DNA of 64,000 bases, taken from Prochlorococcus marinus subsp. marinus str. CCMP1375. GTDB lineage: Bacteria; Cyanobacteriota; Cyanobacteriia; PCC-6307; Cyanobiaceae. Both the position numbers and the translations under genes were made by a program. Below, one piece after another: positions 27,608 to 37,349 of this stretch (positions within the stretch are counted from its first letter, which is position 1; each line of letters starts with the position of its first letter). The notes under the pieces were generated by a model that did no database searches, was not told the origin of the DNA, and saw nothing but the letters and a program-made list of their open reading frames with translations. The stretch covers positions 1,116,001 to 1,180,000 of the forward strand of contig NC_005042.1 in assembly GCF_000007925.1 (NCBI RefSeq), in the 5' to 3' direction.

Positions 27608-29033
27608 TAATACCTAATTCCTTTAATTCCAATAACAAATCACCTAAAACTTTCTTTGCATCACCAAAAACCATTGAAGTATTGGCTAAATCAAACAGAT
27701 CGTTTTTTATTCCTGAATATCCAGCACTCATACCTCTTTTAATTACAAAAACTGTTCGAGCTTCTTGAACATCAAGAACTGGCATTCCATATAAAGGAGA
27801 GCTTGAATCATTTTTGGCTTGAGGGTTTACAACATCATTAGCTCCTAGCACTAAAACAACATCCGTTGCAGGGAATTCAGGGTTGATGACATCCATTTCT
27901 TTGAGTTGTTCATAAGGAACATCAGCTTCTGCAAGAAGAACATTCATATGACCAGGCATTCGACCAGCGACTGGATGTATTGCATAAGTAACTTGAATCC
28001 CACTCCCTTCTAGAGCCCTAGTAACTTCTCTAAGTGTATGTTGAGCTTGCGCTACAGCCAATCCATAGCCAGGAACAATCACAACTTTTTCTGCAGCCTC
28101 AAGAGTTAACGCACACTCCTCAACACTACAGCTAGTGATATTTACATATTCACCAGAACCACTAGATCCTGAAGAGGGAGTCCCTCCAATCGCTCCACCA
28201 AAGAGGACAGAAACTAAAGATCTATTCATACCATTGCACATGACTTGAGTAAGTATTAATCCAGCCGCTCCAACCATTGCTCCGGCAACTATTAATAATT
28301 GACTTCCTACAACAAATCCAGCAGCTGCAGCTGCTACACCTGAGTAGCTATTCAATAATGATATGACTACAGGCATATCAGCTCCACCAATAGGCATAGT
28401 GACACCTATCCCTAAAAGTCCGGAGCCAACAACTAATAACCAAAGGCCACTATTCCCTCCCATTAGCAAAGAAACCATTGATACCAATGCAAGAACTGCA
28501 AACCCAATGTTGACAGCATGTCGAATCTTACTTTGCATCCATCCAGGAGTAGAAAGCCAACCTTGCAACTTGGCCATAGCAACTATTGACCCAGTAAAAG
28601 TTATAGACCCTACAAAAACTGAAATAACTATTGAAATGATCTCCACAAACCCATTACTTAATTCACCAGTAGATTCCGTTGAAGGGAAAAGAGCTACAGC
28701 CAAAGCAACAAGTAATGAGGACATACCTCCACATCCATTAAATAAAGCAACTGTTTCGGGCATTGCCGTCATAGCAACTTTTTTAGCTGTGAAGATTCCC
28801 AATAAACCACCTACTGCTGATCCAAGAATTATCCAAATCCATGCGTCTATTGATATTCCTAAATTCCCATAAGAATCAACCAAGACTCCAATTGTCGCAA
28901 GGATCATTGCAACAGCAGCTAGCCTATTTGCCTCACGTGCGGAACGAACTTTAGAGAGCCCTTTAATACCTAAAGCTAAAAGCAGAACAGCTAAAAGATC
29001 AATAGAAAATTTCAATACATCTGAGAGATTCAT
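27594..29033 (-). CDS. pntB: NAD(P) transhydrogenase subunit beta
   Basis: A 479-residue subunit with about nine membrane helices in the first 265 residues, followed by the soluble NADP(H)-binding domain III. The domain III fingerprint is VVIVPGYGLAVAQAQH and later VVLVLGANDVVNPQA and KRGMSAGYSGIKNDLF. The enzyme uses the proton gradient to reduce NADP+ with NADH. It lies downstream of the two alpha pieces with a 12-base gap. Confidence 0.95.
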   Translation of the reverse strand: MNLSDVLKFSIDLLAVLLLALGIKGLSKVRSAREANRLAAVAMILATIGVLVDSYGNLGISIDAWIWIILGSAVGGLLGIFTAKKVAMTAMPETVALFNGCGGMSSLLVALAVALFPSTESTGELSNGFVEIISIVISVFVGSITFTGSIVAMAKLQGWLSTPGWMQSKIRHAVNIGFAVLALVSMVSLLMGGNSGLWLLVVGSGLLGIGVTMPIGGADMPVVISLLNSYSGVAAAAAGFVVGSQLLIVAGAMVGAAGLILTQVMCNGMNRSLVSVLFGGAIGGTPSSGSSGSGEYVNITSCSVEECALTLEAAEKVVIVPGYGLAVAQAQHTLREVTRALEGSGIQVTYAIHPVAGRMPGHMNVLLAEADVPYEQLKEMDVINPEFPATDVVLVLGANDVVNPQAKNDSSSPLYGMPVLDVQEARTVFVIKRGMSAGYSGIKNDLFDLANTSMVFGDAKKVLGDLLLELKELGISGKG

Positions 29034-29045
29034 TAAAGTAATTCC

Positions 29046-29339
29046 TTATTTACGTGAGGGTTTACGACTAAACATTGCAAGCATCCTGTCAGTTACAAGG
29101 AAGCCTCCAACCACATTGAACAATGCAAATCCTAGAGAAATAGAGCCCATTACCAATAGAGGAATATTGCTTCCTGCCTTAATTATCAAAGTAAGCGCAG
29201 CCAACATAGTGATACCTGATATTGCATTTGCTCCACTCATTAAAGGCGTATGCAAAGTGGGAGGAACTTTCCCAATCAGCTCGAGACCAAGGAGACTTCC
29301 TAATAAGAGAACCCAAAAAGCCTCACTCAAAAAAGACAT
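29046..29339 (-). CDS. pntA2: NAD(P) transhydrogenase alpha-2 (membrane part)
   Basis: A 97-residue membrane piece of the split alpha subunit, with three hydrophobic helices (about 6-22, 32-50 and 58-80) and LHTPLMSGANAISGI, which is highly conserved in the transhydrogenase alpha membrane domain. Its ATG overlaps the last base of alpha-1. The split alpha arrangement (alpha-1, alpha-2, beta) is typical of several bacteria and cyanobacteria. Confidence 0.93.
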   Translation of the reverse strand: MSFLSEAFWVLLLGSLLGLELIGKVPPTLHTPLMSGANAISGITMLAALTLIIKAGSNIPLLVMGSISLGFALFNVVGGFLVTDRMLAMFSRKPSRK

Positions 29340-30481
29340 TACTTAGATCCTCCTAAATTCATTAATTGAGCATGACGAATAACACCATCTTTGCTTATCA
29401 AAGATCCATCAATTAATTCGTCGTCAGTATTCAGTATAAGTTCCCCTTGCTTAATCAAGGGCGTAATAAGAGACAACAAATTTCTTGCATATAAAGCACT
29501 TGCATGATTAGGCACTGTACAAGGCAAATCAGACGCACCTATAAGCTTGACTCCATTCCTGAATATTATTTCTCCTGGTTTAGTTCCAGCACAATTCCCT
29601 CCCTGAGAAACAGCTAAATCAACAACTACTGAACCTGGTCTCATTCCATCAAGCATCTCTTCGTCAATTAAACGAGGGGCTTTTTTTCCAGGCACTTGCG
29701 CTGTACATATAGCCACATCTGCCTCAGACAATTGTTCTAAAAGTTGCTTCTTCTGAGCTTCGAGGAAAGCTTCTGAAACCTGTCTTGCATATCCACCCGC
29801 CTCTGTACGCTCCTCAGCAATTTCTGGTGGTTCAATAAATCTTGCCCCCAAAGATTCAACCTGTTCCTTTACCTCCTGACGAATATCACTTACATAAACC
29901 ACAGCTCCTAATCTTTTGGCCGTTGCAATAGCTTGCAAACCTGCTACTCCTGCTCCTAATACAACCACTTTCGCTGGTTGAACAGTTCCAGCAGCTGTCA
30001 TTAGCATAGGGAAATATCTATCTAAAGCGCTTGCGCCTAAGAGGACAGATTTGTAGCCAGCAATATTAGCTTGAGAAGAGAGTACATCTGCAGACTGGGC
30101 TCTGCTTATTCTTGGTAAAAGCTCAAGAGATAAAGCCGAAAGGCCAGCTGATTCCAAACAAGTCGCTAGAGAGTTGTTTCCATATGGTGCCAATAATCCA
30201 ATGACCAATGCACTAGGCTTGAGTTTTTTTAGAAATTCAACCTCAGGACAATTTACACATAGAACAACATCAATCTCTTTAAGAGAATCTCCATCTTCTT
30301 CAGAAAAGATTCCTGCACCAACATTCAAATAACTTTCATCTAAAAAGCCTGCAGAACTTCCTGCGCCCTTTTCTATAGATACTACAAATCCAATGGATCG
30401 TAACTTTTTAACAGTTTCAGGTGTTGCTGCAACTCGAGTTTCACCTGAAGCAACTTCAATTGGGATTAAAATTCTAGGCAA
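29339..30481 (-). CDS. pntA1: NAD(P) transhydrogenase alpha-1 (NAD-binding)
   Basis: A 380-residue soluble domain I of the proton-pumping transhydrogenase. Family signs are RILIPIEVASGETRVAATPE at the start, LLGASALDRYFPMLMTAAGT, the Rossmann loop VVVLGAGVAGLQAIATAKRLG, and RQVSEAFLEAQKKQL. It binds NAD(H). It is the first gene of the unit pntA1-pntA2-pntB-yheT, with 1-base and 12-base junctions showing co-transcription. Confidence 0.95.
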   Translation of the reverse strand: MPRILIPIEVASGETRVAATPETVKKLRSIGFVVSIEKGAGSSAGFLDESYLNVGAGIFSEEDGDSLKEIDVVLCVNCPEVEFLKKLKPSALVIGLLAPYGNNSLATCLESAGLSALSLELLPRISRAQSADVLSSQANIAGYKSVLLGASALDRYFPMLMTAAGTVQPAKVVVLGAGVAGLQAIATAKRLGAVVYVSDIRQEVKEQVESLGARFIEPPEIAEERTEAGGYARQVSEAFLEAQKKQLLEQLSEADVAICTAQVPGKKAPRLIDEEMLDGMRPGSVVVDLAVSQGGNCAGTKPGEIIFRNGVKLIGASDLPCTVPNHASALYARNLLSLITPLIKQGELILNTDDELIDGSLISKDGVIRHAQLMNLGGSK

Positions 30482-30614
30482 GATAAGATAGCTTCTTCAT
30501 TTAAAGATTAAAGCTGAAAAGGTTCGAAGACCATCATTTTTGTTGAAAAAAGCTTTTCCTTAAGAAGGATTTTGGCTATGAAGAAAAAGGAATCTAAATA
30601 TTCACAGAAAGAAT

Positions 30615-31196
30615 ATGGGCCTAAAAGCAATCGAATGTCCAGACGGCGTTTGTCATAGCCATCACGGTGGGCATGCTGTGCCTCGTACTGCAATGCAACA
30701 AAACCTCCAAACTCACGGTAGAGAATGGTGCGAGCGTCTTGCGGAAAGAATCTATGAAATGTCAGTAGACACGTATTCTCAGACAGTAATGCCTAGTTTG
30801 CATGGATCAGGCTGGCAAAGACGTCATCTAGATTGGGAATTCAAGCTAGCTGACAATAACTCTGAACCAGACGAAACACTTGTAGAAGGGATTATTAATG
30901 CCACTGAGAGTTTTCTTAGAAGCAGCGAAGTTCATCGTTTATTTATTCAAGAATTAGTACAGGGAACTTTTGAAGAAGCTACTGAAGATCACCTAAGGTC
31001 AAAGGCAGTAAGGTCCCTAATAGAAGATGAAGTCATGGCAATGCTTGAAGAACGAAAAGAAGAACTACTTGATCGATTAGCAGAGAAGCTTTTAAATAAC
31101 GGTTCAACTGGAGACTTTAATGTTGCAAGGAAAGCCTCTCAAGAAGGAATAACTGAGGTTAGAAAATTACTTTTAAATCACACAGAGTCAATCTAA
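30615..31196 (+). CDS. conserved cyanobacterial protein with Cys/His N-terminus
   Basis: A 193-residue soluble protein. The N-terminus has a compact Cys/His cluster, CPDGVCHSHHGGH at 8-20, that could bind a metal. The rest is acidic and helical (RLAERIYEMSVDTYSQTVM; VEGIINATESFLRSSEVHRL; MAMLEERKEELLDRLAEKL). No enzyme motif. It is divergent from the transhydrogenase operon with a 133-base shared upstream region. Confidence 0.65.
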   Translation: MGLKAIECPDGVCHSHHGGHAVPRTAMQQNLQTHGREWCERLAERIYEMSVDTYSQTVMPSLHGSGWQRRHLDWEFKLADNNSEPDETLVEGIINATESFLRSSEVHRLFIQELVQGTFEEATEDHLRSKAVRSLIEDEVMAMLEERKEELLDRLAEKLLNNGSTGDFNVARKASQEGITEVRKLLLNHTESI

Positions 31197-31209
31197 ATAT
31201 GATCAAACT

Positions 31210-31247
31210 GCAAAAATAATGTTGGAAAACCTAAACATTATTTTTGC
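31210..31247 (+). terminator. terminator-like hairpin
   Basis: A perfect 14-bp inverted repeat (31210-31223 with 31234-31247) around a ten-base loop lies 13 bases after the stop of the gene ending at 31196. The stem is AT-rich, GCAAAAATAATGTT, and its 3' arm contains the T tract. Probably an intrinsic terminator or 3' stabiliser. Confidence 0.5.
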
Positions 31248-31397
31248 TTAAGATTCTTAGAACCCCAGTAAACAGGTTCTAGTTATAAAGAATTCATTAA
31301 GACAATAATTCTATTTGTAGAGAAAACAAGTTTTTGTACAAATAACACAGCTCAATGTGTGATCGCCATGCAAAGGTAGCGGCGTTGGAGAGGTCAA

Positions 31398-31640
31398 ATG
31401 AACAAATCTCTTGAAAGACGAATAAGCATTGCCAAAAGCTGGGCGTCTAGCAGAGTAGCTCTTCTAGATAGTATTGAGCGTTATGAAGATAGCTATGCAA
31501 TAACACAAGAATTTTGTGAATGGATAATTTGCAGAGAAAATAAATCCTCTCAACTCTTTTCCTCTGTCTTAAAAGTTCCAAGTTCATTAGTTTCATTAAA
31601 CAAAGAGACTAGTGAAACAGATGAACTTCTTGAATTATAA
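31398..31640 (+). CDS. small hypothetical protein
   Basis: An 80-residue soluble protein with two helical segments (LERRISIAKSWASSRVALLD; YAITQEFCEWIICRENKSS) and an acidic tail. A strong ribosome binding site GGAGAGG sits six to eight bases before the ATG, supporting expression. Function unknown. It precedes NTRC on the same strand by about 105 bases. Confidence 0.55.
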   Translation: MNKSLERRISIAKSWASSRVALLDSIERYEDSYAITQEFCEWIICRENKSSQLFSSVLKVPSSLVSLNKETSETDELLEL

Positions 31641-31745
31641 AAAAACAATTTTGCCTTTTAAATTCAAATCTTAAAAAGTTGAATAAATAGGATAAAGACA
31701 CTCAAGCATTTAATATATTCATGCATTAACTCAATAGAAAATATT

Positions 31746-33104
31746 TTGTCTATAGAAAACCTTGTAATAATTGGATCAGGTCCTGCAGGATACACGGCAG
31801 CAATTTATGCAGCTAGAGCAAATCTTCAACCTTTATTAATTACCGGTTTTGAACGAGGAGGAATTCCTGGTGGTCAATTAATGACTACAACTTTTGTAGA
31901 GAATTTCCCAGGATTTCCTGATGGAATTATGGGTCCAGATTTAATGGATCTACTGAAAGCACAAGCAATTAGATGGGGAACCAAGCTTTTAGAATTAGAT
32001 GCTGAAGCAATCGATCTAAAACAAAATCCATTTCGAGTTAAAACAGCTAATCAATCTATTGCTGCACAAGCATTGATAATTGCAACAGGAGCACGAGCAA
32101 ATAAATTAGGTATCCCTAATGAGAATAAATTTTGGACTCGTGGTATTAGCGCATGTGCAATATGTGATGGGGCAACTCCTCAATTTCGCAATGAAGAATT
32201 AGCTGTAGTAGGCGGAGGTGATTCAGCATGTGAAGAAGCTGTTTATTTAACGAAGTATGGAAGTCACGTTCACCTACTGATTCGCTCAAATCAACTTAAA
32301 GCGAGCAAAGCCATGTCAGATAGAGTTATGGCAAACTCTCAAATAACAGTTCATTGGGAAACTGAATTAATTGACGTAGAAGGGAAAGAATGGATAGAAA
32401 CCCTTAAAGTCAAACGTAGAGGAACAAAGCAAGAAGAAACAATAAAAGCAAAAGGTCTGTTCTATGCAATTGGTCATACTCCAAATGCTGATCTATTAGA
32501 AGGACAGCTCTTGATAAACCAAAATGGCTATATAAGCACTAAATCAGGCAGGCCAGAAACTTCTATAGAAGGAGTTTTTGCAGCAGGAGATGTTGCCGAT
32601 GCAGAATGGAGACAAGGCATAACTGCTGCAGGAAGTGGATGCAAGGCAGCATTAGCCGCTGAGAGATGGCTTAGCAGAAACAATCTTTCAACGTTGATAA
32701 AAAGAGACTCAATAGAACCTGCAAAAACAGACAAAGAGACTGAGATAGCAATATCTACAGAACAAAATTTTGATGCAACCAAAACATGGCAGAAGGGAAG
32801 TTATGCCTTAAGAAAGCTTTATCATGAAAGCTCTAAACCAATTCTAGTAGTTTATACATCACCAAATTGCGGTCCATGCCACGTACTTAAACCTCAACTA
32901 AAAAGAGTTATTCAAGAACTAAAAGGAACTGTCCAAGGAATTGAAATAGATATAGATATTGAACAGGAAATTGCCAAACAAGCTGGCGTAAATGGAACTC
33001 CTACAGTTCAATTATTTCATCAAAAAGAACTGAAGACTCAATGGAGAGGAGTTAAACAAAGAAGTGAATTCAAAGAAGCTATAACAAAAGTTTTAAGCAA
33101 ATAA
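31746..33104 (+). CDS. ntrC (NTRC): NADPH-thioredoxin reductase/thioredoxin fusion (NTRC)
   Basis: A 452-residue bifunctional protein. The reductase part has the FAD loop [18 protein letters not shown], the redox-active CAIC near 136, the NADPH loop [12 protein letters not shown] and the FAD-binding [17 protein letters not shown] linker leads to a thioredoxin domain with [15 protein letters not shown] (CGPC near 375-378). NTRC passes NADPH electrons to peroxiredoxins and plastid-type targets in photosynthetic cells. The start is a TTG with no better in-frame ATG. Not to be confused with the nitrogen regulator NtrC. Confidence 0.93.
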   Translation: MSIENLVIIGSGPAGYTAAIYAARANLQPLLITGFERGGIPGGQLMTTTFVENFPGFPDGIMGPDLMDLLKAQAIRWGTKLLELDAEAIDLKQNPFRVKTANQSIAAQALIIATGARANKLGIPNENKFWTRGISACAICDGATPQFRNEELAVVGGGDSACEEAVYLTKYGSHVHLLIRSNQLKASKAMSDRVMANSQITVHWETELIDVEGKEWIETLKVKRRGTKQEETIKAKGLFYAIGHTPNADLLEGQLLINQNGYISTKSGRPETSIEGVFAAGDVADAEWRQGITAAGSGCKAALAAERWLSRNNLSTLIKRDSIEPAKTDKETEIAISTEQNFDATKTWQKGSYALRKLYHESSKPILVVYTSPNCGPCHVLKPQLKRVIQELKGTVQGIEIDIDIEQEIAKQAGVNGTPTVQLFHQKELKTQWRGVKQRSEFKEAITKVLSK

Positions 33105-33117
33105 ATTAAAAATCAAT

Positions 33118-33399
33118 TTATCTTCTTCGAGGTCCCCCAGGCTTATTGCCTCCTGGCCTATTACCTGATCTCCCGCCTCCTGCTCCTGCATTCCTTTCTC
33201 TATAAGTTATCCTTCCTCTTGTAAGATCATATGGGCTAATCTCAACGAGGACCTTGTCTCCTGCTAGAAGTTTAATACGAAATTTAGTAAGTTTTCCTGC
33301 TGCTCTGCACAAGCATTGATGGCCCTCTGGCTGTTCAAGCGTGACTAAGTAGAAGCCATTACCTTGTTCTTTTTCAATAACTCCTGAGGTTTCGATCAT
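33118..33399 (-). CDS. infA: IF-1 paralogue with RG-rich C-terminal tail
   Basis: A 93-residue OB-fold protein. Residues 1-68 match translation initiation factor IF-1, ending with the hallmark ISPYDLTRGRITYRER. The N-terminal half is divergent (CLCRAAGKLTKFRIKLLAGD), and a 25-residue Gly/Arg/Pro tail (AGGGRSGNRPGGNKPGGPRR) is added. Normal IF-1 is about 72 residues, so this may be a second, specialised copy with an RNA-binding RGG-like tail. It is convergent with NTRC. Confidence 0.8.
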   Translation of the reverse strand: MIETSGVIEKEQGNGFYLVTLEQPEGHQCLCRAAGKLTKFRIKLLAGDKVLVEISPYDLTRGRITYRERNAGAGGGRSGNRPGGNKPGGPRRR

Positions 33400-33470
33400 T
33401 CGTGTAGTACTTCTATGAAAAACATAACCTTAATTCTATTCATAAAACTAACTTTAAGAATTCATCGTTA

Positions 33471-33686
33471 CTAGCTCAAAACCTCTTGTAGCTCTCTAAC
33501 AGTTTGCAATTGACCATAATAATAATTTGCTATTGCTCTCCTATCAATATCTTTCAACCCATCTAAAGCCTCAAACCCAAAGTTTTTCCAAAGTTGATTA
33601 CCACATACTTTGTCCAATTCCTTAGTTGCTTCAGATGCCAGATTCTCCAACCTTCTATTTAAATTTTTTACTTGAGATACAGACAT
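33471..33686 (-). CDS. small conserved-looking helical protein
   Basis: A 71-residue protein, probably all-helical, with NLNRRLENLASEATKELDK and then WKNFGFEALDGLKDIDRRAI and NYYYGQLQTVRELQ. No known family. It lies between ycf39 and the IF-1 paralogue on the same strand with 60-70-base gaps. Confidence 0.6.
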   Translation of the reverse strand: MSVSQVKNLNRRLENLASEATKELDKVCGNQLWKNFGFEALDGLKDIDRRAIANYYYGQLQTVRELQEVLS

Positions 33687-33746
33687 AAAAAGAAAGCAAT
33701 ATCACTAATAGTACAAACAAACTACCTTTTTTCAAGCGCCTGGACT

Positions 33747-34709
33747 TCAGAAGGGAAGTTTCTTCCTTTGCTCCCTATTAAGATCTGCCTCCATCTCTCG
33801 TAATCGCTTCAATATGACCTCGTAATACTCTTTTATGTATGAATCCAAAGATGTCGTCAAAGAAATATCTAAGCCGAAGTCTTTATAGGTTTTTTCCATT
33901 GGTGCATTTAACTCTATACCGCTTCCACTAACATCTGCGAATTCAAGTCGTTCAGCTACATTTGTCGTAGCCTGAAAAAAACTAACCAAAGTTTTGGCGA
34001 TTCTTATAAGAGCTGGAGAAACTCTTAAAACCTTTGCTTTCTTATCACTAAAGCCTTCGCATATTTTTATAACTTCTTCACTCTTCCAAGATCTGGGTCC
34101 TACAACTAGATAAACACCTCTAATTGTTTGAGATCTACTTAAAGCCGCAATAGCGAAAGACGCCATATCTTCCGTATTCATATAAGCAATATTGCTTGAA
34201 TTACCACTTATCCATACTGGCTGGCTATCAAGAATAGGAATAGCAAATTGACCGATAACGCCTTGCATAAAAGCCGCGCCTTGCAATATTGTGAAATCCA
34301 AAGAAGAATCTAAAAGATATCTCTCAGTACAAAACTTGATGTCCATCAAGGGTACATTCCTAAATTTCTCTGCAGCCAATAAAGAAAGAAAAACAACTCT
34401 CTTAACTCCAATAGATTCGCATGCTCTGTAGAGGTTTAATTTACCTTCCCAATCTGTTTCATAAACACTCCTAGGATCATCAGGCCTACTTGTAGCTGCA
34501 TCTATCAGAGCATCAACTCCATTTAAAGAATATTCAAGATCTTTTTGGCGTAGCAAATCACCTTGAGTTAATTCGCACCCCCACTCTTGAAGATAAGAAG
34601 CTTTACGAGGTCTTCTGACCATGCATCTAACTTGAAAGCCAGCATCTATAGCCTTTTTGGCTATCTGCCTTCCAAGTGTGCCTGTTCCGCCGACAATTAA
34701 AACCTTCAT
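33747..34709 (-). CDS. ycf39: Ycf39-like NmrA-family protein, photosystem II assembly
   Basis: A 320-residue atypical short-chain dehydrogenase. The nucleotide loop MKVLIVGGTGTLGRQIAKKA opens it, followed by RCMVRRPRKASYLQEWGCEL, DALIDAATSRPDDP and KRVVFLSLLAAEKF. This is the Ycf39/HCF244 type, which in cyanobacteria binds D1 assembly intermediates with Hlips and aids chlorophyll delivery. The ATG at 34707-34709 is preferred to one four codons earlier. It follows petM on the same strand, a photosynthetic context that fits. Confidence 0.88.
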   Translation of the reverse strand: MKVLIVGGTGTLGRQIAKKAIDAGFQVRCMVRRPRKASYLQEWGCELTQGDLLRQKDLEYSLNGVDALIDAATSRPDDPRSVYETDWEGKLNLYRACESIGVKRVVFLSLLAAEKFRNVPLMDIKFCTERYLLDSSLDFTILQGAAFMQGVIGQFAIPILDSQPVWISGNSSNIAYMNTEDMASFAIAALSRSQTIRGVYLVVGPRSWKSEEVIKICEGFSDKKAKVLRVSPALIRIAKTLVSFFQATTNVAERLEFADVSGSGIELNAPMEKTYKDFGLDISLTTSLDSYIKEYYEVILKRLREMEADLNREQRKKLPF

Positions 34710-34768
34710 CCCTGCTGTCATTTCCTGTCAAAAAACCGATGGTAAGAAGTCATTAATCTGAAAATAGT

Positions 34769-34867
34769 TTACTCCCCTTGAAGTTTAAGGAGTAGCGCCC
34801 CACCCAAAAGGCCGGCAGGAATAAGTACCCAGAAAATTGCAGCTGTGCCAAAAATCTCTGAAGCCAT
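34769..34867 (-). CDS. petM: cytochrome b6f complex subunit PetM
   Basis: A 32-residue single-helix protein, [20 protein letters not shown] followed by [12 protein letters not shown]. This is the standard PetM pattern: a short N-terminus, one membrane helix, a GG bend, and a K-L-Q-G end. PetM is the small subunit VII of the cytochrome b6f complex. It is too short for most gene callers. Confidence 0.93.
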   Translation of the reverse strand: MASEIFGTAAIFWVLIPAGLLGGALLLKLQGE

Positions 34868-35115
34868 TTAAACATTTTAAATCATCTACTATTTAAACCC
34901 CTAATGATATAAATACCCAAGTAATTTGCTCCAATAGCAATAAATTCCACGAAAACTTAAAAATCTCTTAGCTTTTAATGATAAAGCGTAGAAATTATTT
35001 CAAATCAAAAATTTGATGCATAAATTCAGGAATAGTCTCAAAAACTTCAATTTTTCTTAGCCTAACTTCTAATGAAAAGTGATTTCCTTTCGCTTGTAAT
35101 GTCATTCAGCCTGAA

Positions 35116-36090
35116 ATGAATCCAAATGTATCTTCTAACAACAATCCAAACTGGGGCAAAGAATATCTTTGGAAATGGAAAAATTTTTCTTGCCATTGGA
35201 GAGTATTAGGCAAGCAAAATAAAAAACCTCTGATTTTGCTTCATGGCTTTGGCGCCAGTAGTGCTCATTGGAGAAATAACGCTCAACCTTTAGCGCAAAA
35301 TGGTTTTAAAGTATATGGTTTAGATCTCATTGGATTTGGCAAATCCGAACAGCCCGGCCCTGAAAAAATAAAGAAATTAGATAATAGATTTTGGTCCAGG
35401 CAAGTGGCAGCATTCCTTCATGAAGTAGTTAATACCGAAAATAATGGCAAAGCAATTCTTATAGGGAATTCTCTTGGAGGTCTTGTAGCAGTAACAACTG
35501 CAGCATTTTATCCAGAGCTTGTTGAAGCAGTAATAGCAGCGCCTTTGCCAGATCCAGCTTTAATGAATCAGCAGAGCAAGTCATTAAATCCAAGATGGGT
35601 CCTAAAAGTCAAAAACTTTCTGGTGCAAGCTTTTTTTAAATTATTTCCTTTAGAACTATTAATTACTTTAATAATAAAAACACGCCTTATTAATATTGCT
35701 CTTCAAGCTGCATATGTTCGTTCAATAAAGAAAGATTCGGATTTAAAAAGAATTGTTATTGAACCGACTCAAAGGAAGTCTGCAGCAGTTGCTCTCCGTG
35801 CAATGTGCATTGGAATGGCAACAAGGGAAGAACTTATTACTGCACCATTTTTGTTAAACCGCATAAATTCAAATACCAATTATCCACCCGTTCTCTTGGC
35901 TTGGGGGAGACAAGACAAGTTCATCCCTCTTTTAGTTGGAAAAAGATTAGTCTATAAATATCCTTGGCTAGAATTAATTATTATTGAGAACACTGGTCAC
36001 TGTCCTCATGACGAATCTCCCAGCGACTTTAACCAATACGTTTTAGATTGGTTGAGAAATAATTCAGGAGATCATATACAACAAACATGA
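35116..36090 (+). CDS. alpha/beta hydrolase
   Basis: A 324-residue hydrolase with the complete triad setting: [15 protein letters not shown] at about 38-52, the nucleophile elbow [12 protein letters not shown] (S119), the acid in [11 protein letters not shown] near 272, and the histidine in [13 protein letters not shown] near 297. The pattern is common in plant and cyanobacterial pheophytinase-like or haloperoxidase-like hydrolases; the substrate is unproven. The ilvH start overlaps its stop by four bases, so the two are co-translated. Confidence 0.82.
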   Translation: MNPNVSSNNNPNWGKEYLWKWKNFSCHWRVLGKQNKKPLILLHGFGASSAHWRNNAQPLAQNGFKVYGLDLIGFGKSEQPGPEKIKKLDNRFWSRQVAAFLHEVVNTENNGKAILIGNSLGGLVAVTTAAFYPELVEAVIAAPLPDPALMNQQSKSLNPRWVLKVKNFLVQAFFKLFPLELLITLIIKTRLINIALQAAYVRSIKKDSDLKRIVIEPTQRKSAAVALRAMCIGMATREELITAPFLLNRINSNTNYPPVLLAWGRQDKFIPLLVGKRLVYKYPWLELIIIENTGHCPHDESPSDFNQYVLDWLRNNSGDHIQQT

Positions 36091-36593
36091 AGCACACTCT
36101 TTCAGTACTAGTAGAGGATCAATCAGGTGCTCTTAGTCGAATATCAGGCCTATTTGCTCGCAGAGGATTCAACATCAACAGCCTTGCTGTTGGGCCTGCT
36201 GAGGCTGAAGGCATTTCTCGCTTAACAATGGTGGTTGAAGGAGATCATCAAACACTCCAACAGATGACAAAGCAGCTTGATAAATTAATCAATGTATTGA
36301 AAGTAGTTGATCTAACAACATTTCCTGCCGTAGAGAGAGAATTAATGCTTTTAAAGGTATCTGCAACGAATGAAAAAAGGACAAGCATTCTTGATTTAGT
36401 TCAAGTTTTTAGAGCAAAAGTTGTAGATGTATCAGACGATGCTCTTACATTAGAAGTTGTAGGAGATCCAGGGAAACTGGTAGCCCTAGAAAAGCTTTTG
36501 AAGCCTTATGGCATTCTTGAGATAGCAAGAACTGGAAAAGTTGCACTTGAAAGGGCCTCAGGTGTTAATACAGAGATGTTGAAATCTTCGTAG
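36087..36593 (+). CDS. ilvH: acetolactate synthase small (regulatory) subunit
   Basis: A 168-residue regulatory subunit. The ACT domain is at the N-terminus ([20 protein letters not shown], then [19 protein letters not shown]), followed by the conserved C-terminal half ([39 protein letters not shown]). It confers valine feedback on acetolactate synthase in branched-chain amino acid synthesis. The ATGA overlap with the upstream hydrolase is clear. Confidence 0.95.
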   Translation: MKHTLSVLVEDQSGALSRISGLFARRGFNINSLAVGPAEAEGISRLTMVVEGDHQTLQQMTKQLDKLINVLKVVDLTTFPAVERELMLLKVSATNEKRTSILDLVQVFRAKVVDVSDDALTLEVVGDPGKLVALEKLLKPYGILEIARTGKVALERASGVNTEMLKSS

Positions 36594-36647
36594 TAATTTA
36601 TAAAACTCATCTTTTTTTAAAGCAAACTTTATAAAAATATCAATCAA

Positions 36648-37349
36648 CTAATTACTAAGCTTGTTTAAGTTTAAAATAACATCACCTTCTTTTAAAGAAT
36701 CAATCACTTCCATACCTTCTAAAACTTTTCCAAAAACAGAATATCTTCCATCAAGCTCAGGCAAATTCTTTAATGCTATATAAAATTGAATTTTTGCAGA
36801 TTCTAACTCTTGAGTTCTTGCCATAGCCAATGAACCTCTTTGATGAATTAACTTAATTCGCTTAAAATCATCATTTTTCATTACAATCTGATTATACCTT
36901 GGTAATTCTTCGCCTTTGACTTTTATCTCAAGTGGAATTGATTTTATATTAATACTCTTAGTATTAATATAACTATCATTTTTTATCTTATTAGTTTCAT
37001 TCAATTCATCAAAGTAAGGCTTATGTCCTAATTGAACGATAAAAGGATAAGGCTTTTTGATAACTCTATTAACAGATGTCCCATTATAAAATCCTTTACT
37101 TGCCAACGTAATAAAGTTGCCTGCTGTTAAAGGTGCCGATTTTCCATAAATCTCTAAAATAACCATCCCTCTATTAGTAAGCATTTTAATTTTAAAATTT
37201 TCCCTAATACACTTAACTTCTGATCTAGTACAAAAATCAAGGTTTTTTTTAACTTCTGGCTTATAGCAACCAAAAAGGCATAATAAAAACAGTGCCGACA
37301 AGGAATTTCTAAGAAAGAAAAACCTTATTTCTTTGAAATTAGCAATCAC
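36648..37349 (-). CDS. cyclophilin-type peptidyl-prolyl isomerase, lipoprotein
   Basis: A 233-residue protein. A hydrophobic leader ends in CLFGC (lipobox; C28 would be lipidated). The cyclophilin domain follows: IKMLTNRGMVILEIYGKSAP, LTAGNFITLASKGFYNGT, an inserted segment near 110-150, then RGSLAMARTQELESAKIQFY and YSVFGKVLEGMEVIDSLKEG. The catalytic arginine region is modified (SVNRVIKK), so activity may be weak. It overlaps the ycf4 stop by one base and probably assists folding outside the cytoplasmic membrane. Confidence 0.85.
   Translation of the reverse strand: MIANFKEIRFFFLRNSLSALFLLCLFGCYKPEVKKNLDFCTRSEVKCIRENFKIKMLTNRGMVILEIYGKSAPLTAGNFITLASKGFYNGTSVNRVIKKPYPFIVQLGHKPYFDELNETNKIKNDSYINTKSINIKSIPLEIKVKGEELPRYNQIVMKNDDFKRIKLIHQRGSLAMARTQELESAKIQFYIALKNLPELDGRYSVFGKVLEGMEVIDSLKEGDVILNLNKLSN

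Noticed and set aside
28363-28872. Long plus-strand frame opposite pntB
   Set aside because: Antisense to a certain membrane gene; such long frames arise from its codon use.
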